This document shows positions 56,580-64,000 of a DNA stretch of 64,000 bases, piece after piece; the stretch's first letter is position 1, and each line of letters starts with the position of its first letter. Source of the stretch: Oceanobacillus limi. Its GTDB lineage: Bacteria; Bacillota; Bacilli; Bacillales; Amphibacillaceae. A program made the position numbers and the translations under genes. The notes beneath the pieces were generated by a model, which made no database searches, was not told where the DNA came from, and was given only the letters and a program-made list of their open reading frames with translations. The DNA lies in NCBI RefSeq assembly GCF_900111445.1, contig NZ_FOHE01000006.1:1-64000 (forward strand). Reading direction: 5' to 3'.

Positions 56580-56713
56580 ATGTCTTTTTAGGTATGGTAT
56601 TTGCAATTTTTCTTATGATAGTATTGGCGGCGGTGATTGTATATTGCGAAGTAGTAGGGCACGGACTAAAAATTTACTTACAATTATTGTTAGCAGTATT
56701 TAATTTACATTGA
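56580..56713 (+). pseudogene. Frameshifted small membrane protein gene
   Basis: AGAAGGAGA is followed by ATG TCT TTT TAG at 56580. One extra T in the run would restore a 44-codon frame with LGMVFAIFLMIVLAAVIVY and a short tail to TGA near 56711. A strong ribosome binding site in front of a four-codon frame suggests a single-base deletion. Nothing recognisable follows to 56930. Confidence 0.4.
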
Positions 56714-56934
56714 ATTTAAGTGGAATGTATGTTCAAAAATATCGCCAAACGTACGTGGTGTTGAAATTTCCCCTTTAAAATACAATTGGACGGATAAACA
56801 GATGTGTTCGATTACTTAATTAGTCCTAGGGATTCGCAACAGGGGCGTGTGTAACAATTATTTCACATGTAGTTGCGCTACATAGGATGTGGGAGAGAAA
56901 TAATCTATTATAAATCTTAGTTAAATAGTATAAA

Positions 56935-57265
56935 AAGTGTCCAAAGGAAAAGCTCCTTTGGACATTGACGTTGTAAAACTAAGCTTCAAAAATAACAAAT
57001 GCAGGAATAGTCAACCGCTTCTTACCGTGAATTCTAACTTTATATATTCTAGACTGTCTTCTTTGATTGTAAAGTTTTGTGGTTTCAAGACACACGCCCC
57101 GCGGTGCCACCCTATTTATTCTGCAAATAACTGCAGAACCACTTTAATCGTTCGTTAGCTCGAAAGTCCAATTCACCTTGATGCTTGTTTTCACCAACCA
57201 CAAGCTCTCTAAAAATCAGTGGGTTATTGTACTACGCCTTTGTCATTGCTCTATGATACTTTAGT
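56935..57265 (-). ncRNA. Orphan Trp-type T-box leader without a synthetase gene
   Basis: The minus strand repeats much of the trpS leader: AGAGAGCTTGTGGTTGGTG, AATTGGACTTTCGAGC with a UGG specifier, and the T-box AGGGTGGCACCGCGG (57113-57099). A hairpin with T-run (GTCCAAAGGA/TCCTTTGGAC, 56963-56939) ends it, but about 110 nt further from the T-box than in trpS. No trp gene follows; downstream is pseudogene debris. Confidence 0.85.
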
Positions 57266-57272
57266 TTTTATT

Positions 57273-57301
57273 ATTATATAAAGTCCTCTGGGGAAATGCA
57301 A
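57273..57301 (-). promoter_or_regulatory. Intact promoter of the orphan T-box leader
   Basis: TTGCAT (57301-57296), 17-bp spacer, TATAAT (57278-57273), the same boxes and spacing as the trpS promoter. Confidence 0.8.
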
Positions 57302-57524
57302 GAGAAAAACTCATTCAGATTATATCATTTTGTGCGATTTAGGAAAGATTTTCATGTGTTTCATGATTATCTTAGTCGAATTTTGTCAATGTTTCCCAAT
57401 ATTAGTTTCAAGAAACTATGATAGAATTTAAATAGAGTTAATTGACTACGCTTACATTTTTGTCTGGACTAGAGGGATTTATAAGGCGAAAAATATATTT
57501 ATAAGATTATACTTAAATAAAATG

Positions 57525-57552
57525 AAAGGATAAAATGAAAGGATAAAATGAA
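57525..57552 (+). repeat. Duplicated 14-bp Shine-Dalgarno unit
   Basis: AAAATGAAAGGATA occurs twice in tandem just before the ATG at 57553, giving two AAAGGA sites; the second is correctly spaced. Confidence 0.6.
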
Positions 57553-59418
57553 ATGCATACATTGGTGATATTGTCAAGGATGCTTAAAAGTTTGAAAATA
57601 GAAATAACCCTTATTATTTCGTATTCATTTATTCTAGTATTTTATTGTAGTAATCCATACGCTATCAATCCTATAGAGTTTACATTATATACCAAATATC
57701 TTTTGCCTATTGGATTTTTTGTTTGGTTCTTGTTTAGTTCTCGTTTGAATATTTTGTTGTTAAGATCAATACCACACGAATGGCTTGTATTAAATAAATT
57801 AGTTCACAGGCCTATGGCAATTCAGCTAAGACATGTAAGCACTGCTTTCCTTTGTTTTTTAGCAATACAAATAATCCTAGGCATAGTAATAGCAACTGTG
57901 AATATGATGATTTTTTCATCAGGTTTTGATAATTTTATATTAACTTTTAAATTGTATATTATTTATTTTATGTTTCCGTTATTATGGTCATGGATTGCTG
58001 GGGGGGCTATTAGTTGTGCTCAAATACTATTTCCCCCAAAAAAAGCTATCTTGTTCTCTTTTATTCTATTAACATGGATTACACTATTATTTTGTCTAGA
58101 GTATCGACAAAACTCTTTTAATATATTCATAGATAATCGCTGGCCATATATTGATCCTATTCATAGTTTGGCATATTTAGAGCATAATCTACTATTCAAG
58201 TTAATATTTCTCACATGCTCAATCTTAGTTGTTTTTATTTTTATAATGATAAAGCATAAAATTATTGTTTCATTAATAAGTATTGCTTTTTTATTCTTCA
58301 TAACTTACGGAGTATATAGTGCTGAATATAATTTGCAAATAGATAAAAAGTTATTAGCTAATGATTATCAACTATACCAACAAGTAGAGGATACAGTTAA
58401 AAACAACACTGAGATGACAGATAATTGGAGAATTACAGGTGTTGACCTGGAAGCGGAAAGTGAATATCCTATTCGAATTAGGCTTTCTATTGATAAAGGG
58501 TCAGATTTGGTACGCTTTTCTATTAACGAACAATTTTCTATCTCCCATGTGTTAAGTCAAAACAAAAATTTAGAATTCGAGCAATATAGAAATGTTGTAG
58601 AAATTGCAACAAATGGAGTTCAGTCATTAACAATCTACTACGAAGAGACATTAGGTACCAGTTTTTTTCCTATAACATCAAATGTTATTTATTTGCCTGC
58701 TGAATCAAATTGGTATCCACAGTATAAAAATTTGAAACAGTATACTGTAGACTCTATAGGAAATTTTCATAGTAATGTGGAAACCAACAGTTGTAAACGT
58801 AATGAAATTGTATTTGGACAAAGTAATTATAGTTGGCAAGGGAATAATCCAAATTGTCTATCCATTATTAAAGGCCCATATGAACGATTGGAAATACACG
58901 ATACAGATCTAGTAATTTATCAACCATTTACAACTAAAAGAAGTAATTATGTGGAATTAAAGGAACACCTACTAGTAGTTCAGAACGAACTATGTCAACT
59001 ATTTTATTCTAGTAAAGATAAGTTAAATTGCTCAGTCGATCCACATTCTATTGTTATTACTCCAAAAAGTATTGGAACCGATGCCTTTTCCCTATACGAT
59101 AGTACAACCCATAACGGGCAATATACATTTTATGTTAATCCTTTTTTAGATGTGAACGATAGACCTGTTACTACTCATCTGATGGAATTATCAACCTTCC
59201 TAATTCCATACAGACTATTAGAAGATGAAAAACTAAGTATACTAGTAAGCCAATATTTAAATGAAAAATTGGATATTGAAACTACTGGTTATATAAATTG
59301 GGTTAGGGATAGTTCTTCGATAACATCAGAAGAATGGGATGATTTTTCAGGATTATCGATTGGAGATAAAGAAAAGATTCTAAAACATATGTTTTCTGAA
59401 CCAAGGAGTGGAGGATAA
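57553..59418 (+). CDS. Membrane protein with ABC-2-like helices and large ectodomain (A)
   Basis: A 621-aa protein. About seven helices occupy residues 15-255 (for example IGFFVWFLFSS, FLCFLAIQIILGIVIATVNM and ISIAFLFFITYGVYSA). An extracytoplasmic region of about 350 residues follows. The layout is that of ABC-2-type permeases fused to an M1-peptidase-like domain, but no HExxH is present; the equivalent region reads LMELSTFLIPYRLL. The next gene, a degenerate ABC ATPase, overlaps its stop (TAATG). It resembles the protein at 60605 in layout. Function unknown; export or immunity for the secreted protein at 60045 is inference. Confidence 0.65.
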   Translation: MHTLVILSRMLKSLKIEITLIISYSFILVFYCSNPYAINPIEFTLYTKYLLPIGFFVWFLFSSRLNILLLRSIPHEWLVLNKLVHRPMAIQLRHVSTAFLCFLAIQIILGIVIATVNMMIFSSGFDNFILTFKLYIIYFMFPLLWSWIAGGAISCAQILFPPKKAILFSFILLTWITLLFCLEYRQNSFNIFIDNRWPYIDPIHSLAYLEHNLLFKLIFLTCSILVVFIFIMIKHKIIVSLISIAFLFFITYGVYSAEYNLQIDKKLLANDYQLYQQVEDTVKNNTEMTDNWRITGVDLEAESEYPIRIRLSIDKGSDLVRFSINEQFSISHVLSQNKNLEFEQYRNVVEIATNGVQSLTIYYEETLGTSFFPITSNVIYLPAESNWYPQYKNLKQYTVDSIGNFHSNVETNSCKRNEIVFGQSNYSWQGNNPNCLSIIKGPYERLEIHDTDLVIYQPFTTKRSNYVELKEHLLVVQNELCQLFYSSKDKLNCSVDPHSIVITPKSIGTDAFSLYDSTTHNGQYTFYVNPFLDVNDRPVTTHLMELSTFLIPYRLLEDEKLSILVSQYLNEKLDIETTGYINWVRDSSSITSEEWDDFSGLSIGDKEKILKHMFSEPRSGG

Positions 59419-60020
59419 TGCTAAGAATAAGAGGCGTTTCTATTAAATCAAATAAACAACTAATCTTGCATAATTGCAGTTGTGATATTTCTTCTCAATC
59501 CATTATTGTTGCCCAAAATGATATTAACACTAAAATACTTTCATTATCCTTAGCAGGTCTCCAACCAGTGGTAGAAGGGGAAGTTTTTATTGATGAAAAT
59601 AGTCTTGCTGTAGAACAGAAAAAAAGTAAAGATATCTTTTTCGTGATAACAGAGAACTTCCATAAGTTATGGAAAAACTACCGATTGAAGGATATCTATA
59701 AAGTAATAAAGTCAAAAAAGCAATCAACCCAATTATGTAAGAAATATAACATATCTCTGGAGGATACGATAAATTCTCTTTCAAAATTTCAGCAACTTGT
59801 ATACTTAATTTCAATAGGAGAATCTTTAAATAGAACAATATATATATTCGATCAACCTACTAAACACTTAGATTATGAGGAATTAGAACTATTTCAAAAA
59901 TTCTTAAAAGAGGATTTTAAGAATATGAATTACATTATATTTACAAATAGGTTTGGAGAACTATCTAGCGGTCAATCAGTTTATCAAATTGAATCTAAAA
60001 AGTTAATAGTCAAAAGTTAA
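59418..60020 (+). CDS. Degenerate ABC-transporter ATPase
   Basis: A 200-aa ABC-ATPase-like protein that has lost its nucleotide motifs. The P-loop region reads VAQNDINTKILSL (about 31-43) with no GKS/T. The signature LSGGQ is LSKFQ (121-125). Walker B is IYIFDQPTKHLD, with Gln146 in place of the catalytic Glu. The frame is intact and translationally coupled to the gene before it. It probably cannot hydrolyse ATP and may be a structural partner. The intact ATPase at 62589 may power the system. Confidence 0.75.
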   Translation: MLRIRGVSIKSNKQLILHNCSCDISSQSIIVAQNDINTKILSLSLAGLQPVVEGEVFIDENSLAVEQKKSKDIFFVITENFHKLWKNYRLKDIYKVIKSKKQSTQLCKKYNISLEDTINSLSKFQQLVYLISIGESLNRTIYIFDQPTKHLDYEELELFQKFLKEDFKNMNYIIFTNRFGELSSGQSVYQIESKKLIVKS

Positions 60021-60044
60021 TAGTACTGAAAGGAGGTGAAATAA

Positions 60045-60440
60045 ATGTTGATAAGTAAAAGATCAAGATTAAGACCAAAGTTTGCTGCTGTTGTTCTAAC
60101 ATTAATTTTGATGATTTCTGCTGGTGCAGTTAGCGCAGCTCAGTCAACTGCATACTTAAGTGGGTCTAGCAATAATGCTAATACAGCAACTCTAACAGCA
60201 ACCAGCGGTGCAACTGGTAATATTTATGTTACAAATAGTGGCGCGAATACTACTACAAGAGGGACTGCAAAAAGATCTATCAGCTGGTGGCCTGATAGTA
60301 CGGTTGCGTCTACAAGTTGGTTGAATCCTAGAACATCTCAAAGAGTATATTTCTCACAAACATCAGGACATAAATATTACGGTCAGATTGTTGGACAAAC
60401 ATTGTCGGCAAGAGGTGCTGTAACTTTAACAGTATATTAA
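60045..60440 (+). CDS. Small secreted beta-rich protein (putative bacteriocin/effector)
   Basis: A 131-aa protein with a strong AAAGGAGGTGA site before ATG 60045. A basic start (MLISKRSRLRPK) and hydrophobic core give a Sec signal peptide cleaved near SAA (about residue 31). The mature ~100 residues are rich in Ser, Thr, Asn and Gly, have no Cys, and end ...LSARGAVTLTVY; SISWWPDSTVASTSW is notable. It is likely a small beta-sandwich. The setting, between two ABC-type modules, resembles lactococcin-972-like bacteriocin loci, but I see no clear sequence match. Confidence 0.6.
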   Translation: MLISKRSRLRPKFAAVVLTLILMISAGAVSAAQSTAYLSGSSNNANTATLTATSGATGNIYVTNSGANTTTRGTAKRSISWWPDSTVASTSWLNPRTSQRVYFSQTSGHKYYGQIVGQTLSARGAVTLTVY

Positions 60441-60466
60441 AGATTACACCACACAAAAGACATTTC

Positions 60467-60495
60467 AGGAAGGTAAAGTTTTATTATACCTTCCT
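60467..60495 (+). terminator. Hairpin after the secreted-protein gene
   Basis: AGGAAGGTA (60467-60475) pairs with TACCTTCCT (60487-60495). The following bases are AT-rich without a clean T-run, so it could be a partial terminator or mRNA stabiliser letting some transcription continue. Confidence 0.5.
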
Positions 60496-60604
60496 AACTT
60501 ATTATTATTATAAGCATTTATATATATTTAATACAAGTTTGGATGTAGATTTTTGTAAAAAAACAAATATGTTAAACAGCAATTAGTTTTCTCTTGAGAA
60601 ATGG

Positions 60605-62587
60605 GTGATGTACATGAGATGGAATTCACTACTTGTCTTTTATTTGAAACAAATAGGCAAGAGTAAATTATATATGGGTGCTAGTTTTTTGGTTTTTTTA
60701 TTGTTGATTACTAGATTGATTATATTTTTTGCTAACGAATTCAATCCAGAAGCATACGGTCAGCTCCCGGGCGAAATAGCAATGATTGTACAAATGATTT
60801 CCCTTTTTTACATCATTTTTTTCTTTCGGTTACAATCGAATGAACTTCTTTATGGCATACAAGCGTTCTTTGTTGATGGATATCGTATTATGGTAGAAAA
60901 AATAAGTTCGATGTTTGTAGCTCATACAATCATTCAAGGAATGATGTTAGCAGTTACATATCTAATTTTTGCAGTCACTTACTTTGCTGTAGGAATAGAA
61001 ATATCTTACATCTACTTATCTCTGTTTCGATTTCTTTTACTCTATATGTTTTTTCCATTTGTTCTTAGCATGATGTATGGAATAGTTGTAGCAATGCTCT
61101 TTGGTAAAAATAAAATTAGCTTCTTTCTTATTTTATTGATTTGGATTGTAACTGGTAGTATGGTATCTGAATTATTCGTTGATTTCTTTAGTTCTATCCA
61201 AGCTAATGAATGGCGCAGCCTTTTATTCATTGGATTGAATAGTGTACAGCATGTTTATCAATCCTATATCGGATTTGATATGCATTGGGGAAATGAGCTT
61301 AAACTTCTTACATGGTTCCTTGTAATTACAGGAGCAATATTAATCCTGTCTTTACGTTGGACATTAATTGTGAGAGAGAGAAATTGGGTTCTCATGATAG
61401 TTTTTTTTATTGCGTTTGTTACCATAGCTACAGCAAATGGATCTATAGAGCTAAGTACAAAGGCTTTTAGTAGAGCAGATCAGACAATCGAAGTGGAGTA
61501 TTATAAAGATTTAGATAATCCTAAAACAGACCTCCGTTATGAAATAGAAGCATATACCATTTCGATGAATGATCACAATGTAACTGTTCAAATAGATTTC
61601 TCTAAAATGAATACAAAAAATCCAACTTTTCAGTTATATCATGCTTACCCAATAAAATGGATCAAAGAGGAAGACGAACTTGTGGACTTTAAAAGAAGCG
61701 GAGATATCCTTAAGGTGAATTTATTGGGGTACACTGATTCCCTTACTTTTCAGTATGAGATAATCGATACTCAGCTAATTCCATATACCAATAGCAACAT
61801 CGCTTTACTCGCAGATAAAGCTTGGTACCCCAAAAAAAGAGCGTCACATATGTATGAAGAAAATGAACTTATAGATTGGATTGAGTTGACTGAAGATTTT
61901 ATACCGGAAGAAAACTATGTATTCACATTACAGGTAAGAGAACCATTATTTACTAATCTTCCTAAAAAAGGTGAGGTATACCATGGAAACACACAAGCTG
62001 TAACACTAATATATGGACAAGGAAATCAGCTTACGTATGATGATTATCTAATTACATATCCAGCTGATTGGCCAAAGATGGAAGAGAGAGTACCAGAAGT
62101 GTTGTTTCAATTAGATAAGACAATAACTGGAATAAAACGGATTGCACCTACGACCGTTGATACACTACCTTCAAATATTGTTTTTTCTAACTTCGGATTA
62201 TCATCTTTTATGATTAAAGACCACCTTGTTTACAATACAGGATATCTTGAAGCAGTAAATTCGGAAATTTCCATGAAGGATTTACATAATAATTTGATAC
62301 GTTTTATTGTGCCCCAAAAGGGTTCTAATTTACTTTTTGATGAATGGGTAACGATGTCAGGCGAGTATATTCGGGATATAACTAATGGGGGTACAAACAT
62401 GTTTGGATTAAGTCCGAACTTTGGTTTTCTTTCTGAGGCAGAACATAATGTTGTCCTTACCATTTATAATAAATATAATCAATTAAATCTTGAGCAAAAG
62501 CAACAATTTTTACGTGAATGGTATAGAAATATGAACGAAGATTGGACATGGGATCAGGTATTAGAATTAGTGGAGAGGGGGAGATAG
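60605..62587 (+). CDS. Membrane protein with ABC-2-like helices and large ectodomain (B)
   Basis: A 660-aa protein with the same layout as the one at 57553: about seven helices in residues 15-285 and an ectodomain of about 375 residues. The late segment NLLFDEWVTMSGEYIRD resembles the WxxEG-x-A-x-Y part of M1 peptidases, but the preceding region (DLHNNLIRFIVPQ) lacks HExxH, so peptidase activity is unlikely. The start may be GTG 60605 or ATG 60614, which has GGTGAT just upstream. It ends 1 nt before the intact ABC ATPase gene, so that ATPase is its likely partner. Confidence 0.65.
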   Translation: MMYMRWNSLLVFYLKQIGKSKLYMGASFLVFLLLITRLIIFFANEFNPEAYGQLPGEIAMIVQMISLFYIIFFFRLQSNELLYGIQAFFVDGYRIMVEKISSMFVAHTIIQGMMLAVTYLIFAVTYFAVGIEISYIYLSLFRFLLLYMFFPFVLSMMYGIVVAMLFGKNKISFFLILLIWIVTGSMVSELFVDFFSSIQANEWRSLLFIGLNSVQHVYQSYIGFDMHWGNELKLLTWFLVITGAILILSLRWTLIVRERNWVLMIVFFIAFVTIATANGSIELSTKAFSRADQTIEVEYYKDLDNPKTDLRYEIEAYTISMNDHNVTVQIDFSKMNTKNPTFQLYHAYPIKWIKEEDELVDFKRSGDILKVNLLGYTDSLTFQYEIIDTQLIPYTNSNIALLADKAWYPKKRASHMYEENELIDWIELTEDFIPEENYVFTLQVREPLFTNLPKKGEVYHGNTQAVTLIYGQGNQLTYDDYLITYPADWPKMEERVPEVLFQLDKTITGIKRIAPTTVDTLPSNIVFSNFGLSSFMIKDHLVYNTGYLEAVNSEISMKDLHNNLIRFIVPQKGSNLLFDEWVTMSGEYIRDITNGGTNMFGLSPNFGFLSEAEHNVVLTIYNKYNQLNLEQKQQFLREWYRNMNEDWTWDQVLELVERGR

Positions 62588-62588
62588 A

Positions 62589-63455
62589 TTGGAAGTGACA
62601 ATACAAGGTTTATCCAAAGTAATCAAAAAACATCAAATATTATTCAATTTGAACCTTTCAATTTCTGGCATATATGGCTTGATTGGTCCTAATGGTGCTG
62701 GGAAAACAACATTGATGAAAATATTAGCAGGTCTAACTAACTTTAACGTTGGAAGTGTATACTTGGGCGATAAATTGATAAGCACCTCCAGCTATGTTAA
62801 GAGAACATCTCAAATTGGATATCTGCCTCAAGATTTTATGATTTACCCAGGGCTAAAAATGTATGAAGTACTAGAACACATCGCAATGTTACAAGGTAAC
62901 CGTTCTGGATTCTCCTACAAAGAGGAGATTTTTAAAGTTGTGGAACAAGTGAATTTATCTGACCATCTATATAAGGAAATGAGAGAATTATCAGGAGGGA
63001 TGCGCAGGCGAGTTGGTATTGCACAACTCTTACTTCGAAAGCCTGCTATACTGCTTTTTGATGAACCAACTGCAGGATTAGATATTGAGGAACGTATAAG
63101 ATTTCGTAACCTTTTAAAACGGCTAGGGAAGTATCATACAGTGATTATTTCTTCCCATTTGGTAGAAGATATCGAATTTCTTTGCACCAAGATAGGTATT
63201 ATTAGGAACGGTAAGGTATTATTTGAGGGAAAACCAGATGAATTGAAGAAGAAAGCTTTACATAGCATTTATGAAATGGATGTTTCCCTCCAAGAGTTAG
63301 ATGATATTATTGCGACAAAAGAGGTTATACAAATACAAGAGGAATCATCAAAAATAGTGGTTAGAATATTATCCGATAAGCCAATAGGGAAACCGGCTAA
63401 TCCGAGATTAATTGATGGGTACCTTGCGCTTTTAAAAGAGGTTGGTAATGAGTAA
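62589..63455 (+). CDS. ABC transporter ATP-binding protein
   Basis: A 288-aa ATPase with all motifs: Walker A GPNGAGKTT (33-41), Q-loop YLPQDF, signature LSGGMRRR, Walker B LLFDEPTAGLD and the switch His in ISSHLVEDI. It belongs to the CcmA/DrrA group that pairs with ABC-2 permeases. The start is TTG 62589 with GAGGGGGAG upstream. The next permease gene overlaps its stop by 8 nt. Confidence 0.93.
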   Translation: MEVTIQGLSKVIKKHQILFNLNLSISGIYGLIGPNGAGKTTLMKILAGLTNFNVGSVYLGDKLISTSSYVKRTSQIGYLPQDFMIYPGLKMYEVLEHIAMLQGNRSGFSYKEEIFKVVEQVNLSDHLYKEMRELSGGMRRRVGIAQLLLRKPAILLFDEPTAGLDIEERIRFRNLLKRLGKYHTVIISSHLVEDIEFLCTKIGIIRNGKVLFEGKPDELKKKALHSIYEMDVSLQELDDIIATKEVIQIQEESSKIVVRILSDKPIGKPANPRLIDGYLALLKEVGNE

Positions 63456-64000
63456 ATTGATTCATTTATTCCTATTTGATATCAAATTGTTGCGTTATTT
63501 ATATAGTTTGCCATTTGTGGTCCATATATTATGTATGATACTTATCATAAACTTTGGGTCAAGCTCGGACTCCCCATTTACATCTTATACAATCGTACAG
63601 GGTATTGCTGTGCCAATAGCTGGTTGGCATCTGGTGTTTTTATATGCCAGCTTATATGATAATGGTGCAAAAGAAGCTTTAATAAATTATTATCGTAAGG
63701 TAATCATTATCGATATAGTACGTTACATGCTTTTGCATGCGATATTTATCTTATTATTAATTTTCTTGACCATAAAGATTAATGGCGTTGAATTTTTTAA
63801 TAGTGTCCTTAGTATCCATCTTCTTATCCTATTTGTATTTTATCAAATTGTTGGTATTGCTATTTTAAGTGCAACAAGAAGTTTAGAGATTTCACTAGGG
63901 ATTATTGCGACCTACACCTTTATGGAGGTAGTTACACAGGGAACGTTTATGCCATGGCCACATCTGTTCATATTTGAAGAACCAGTCATAAACATATGGT
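63448..64000 (+). CDS. ABC-2-like permease, partial (runs off the window)
   Basis: ATG 63448 overlaps the ATPase stop and opens a frame without stops to the window end, 184 codons. It starts MSKLIHLFLFDIKLLRYLYS and shows about five helices (FVVHILCMILIINFG, HAIFILLLIFLTI, LLILFVFYQIVGIAILS, ...). Size and position make it the permease partner of the ATPase. Cut by the window edge. Confidence 0.8.
   Translation, partial: MSKLIHLFLFDIKLLRYLYSLPFVVHILCMILIINFGSSSDSPFTSYTIVQGIAVPIAGWHLVFLYASLYDNGAKEALINYYRKVIIIDIVRYMLLHAIFILLLIFLTIKINGVEFFNSVLSIHLLILFVFYQIVGIAILSATRSLEISLGIIATYTFMEVVTQGTFMPWPHLFIFEEPVINIW

Noticed and set aside
56937-57158. Plus-strand reading frame of 73 codons
   Set aside because: It lies antisense to the orphan T-box leader and its terminator and has no ribosome binding site.

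Overview
The window looks like a chromosomal segment of a low-GC, endospore-forming member of the Bacillaceae, most likely a halotolerant Oceanobacillus/Virgibacillus-type bacterium. Evidence: a complete gerPABCDEF spore-coat permeability operon, comK and med competence genes, AddAB, strong AGGAGG ribosome binding sites, frequent TTG/GTG starts, and a gene order that, from memory, follows the Bacillus subtilis comK - yhjDE - addBA - gerP - yisL - yitSTUVW - med - fabHF - yjbA - trpS segment. Genus is inference.

Layout. 1-2.4 kb: intergenic repeats, a 47-residue ORF, comK, yhjD and yhjE. 2.5-9.7 kb: addB and addA (recombination nuclease/helicase). 10.0-14.3 kb: a ba3-type cytochrome c oxidase operon (subunits IIa, II, I) with an SCO copper chaperone and a possible metal-binding membrane protein, split by a 0.6-kb tandem repeat. 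14.4-16.8 kb: a dispersed structured repeat, then gerPF to gerPA on the minus strand. 16.9-20.4 kb: DUF2157/GDYXXLXY pair, RDD protein and a kinase-like protein. 20.5-24.0 kb: potassium transport (YugO-like channel; c-di-AMP riboswitch with ktrAB). 24.1-30.7 kb: rocD, yisL, a catalytically dead alpha-amylase homologue, a GNAT enzyme, a nonsense-interrupted DUF1801 gene, an SDR and a yppF-like gene. 30.8-40.9 kb: beta-propeller protein, DegV, YitT, lipoprotein, an ECF sigma/anti-sigma operon, NifU-N protein and yitU/yitV/yitW. 40.9-43.5 kb: a Crp/Fnr regulator with a DUF2249 gene and a radical SAM gene, each downstream of an FNR-like palindrome. 43.5-52.2 kb: uppP, a repeat-rich glycine/methionine protein, DUF2929, med, fabH, fabF, yjbA and trpS with its T-box leader.

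52.2-64 kb is an accessory region: a secreted metzincin-like protein, lipoproteins, a decayed ABC permease, a truncated secreted protein, a second Trp-type T-box leader with an intact promoter but no gene behind it, and then an operon-like cluster. The cluster holds a membrane protein with a large extracellular domain, a degenerate ABC ATPase, a small Sec-secreted protein, a second membrane/ectodomain protein, an intact ABC ATPase and a permease that runs off the window. This cluster is the best candidate for an undescribed system: it looks like a secreted effector, possibly bacteriocin-like, with paired ABC-type export or immunity machinery.

Three intergenic regions carry degenerate short repeats. 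Two of them have a clear 20-21 bp period and lie directly after stop codons.
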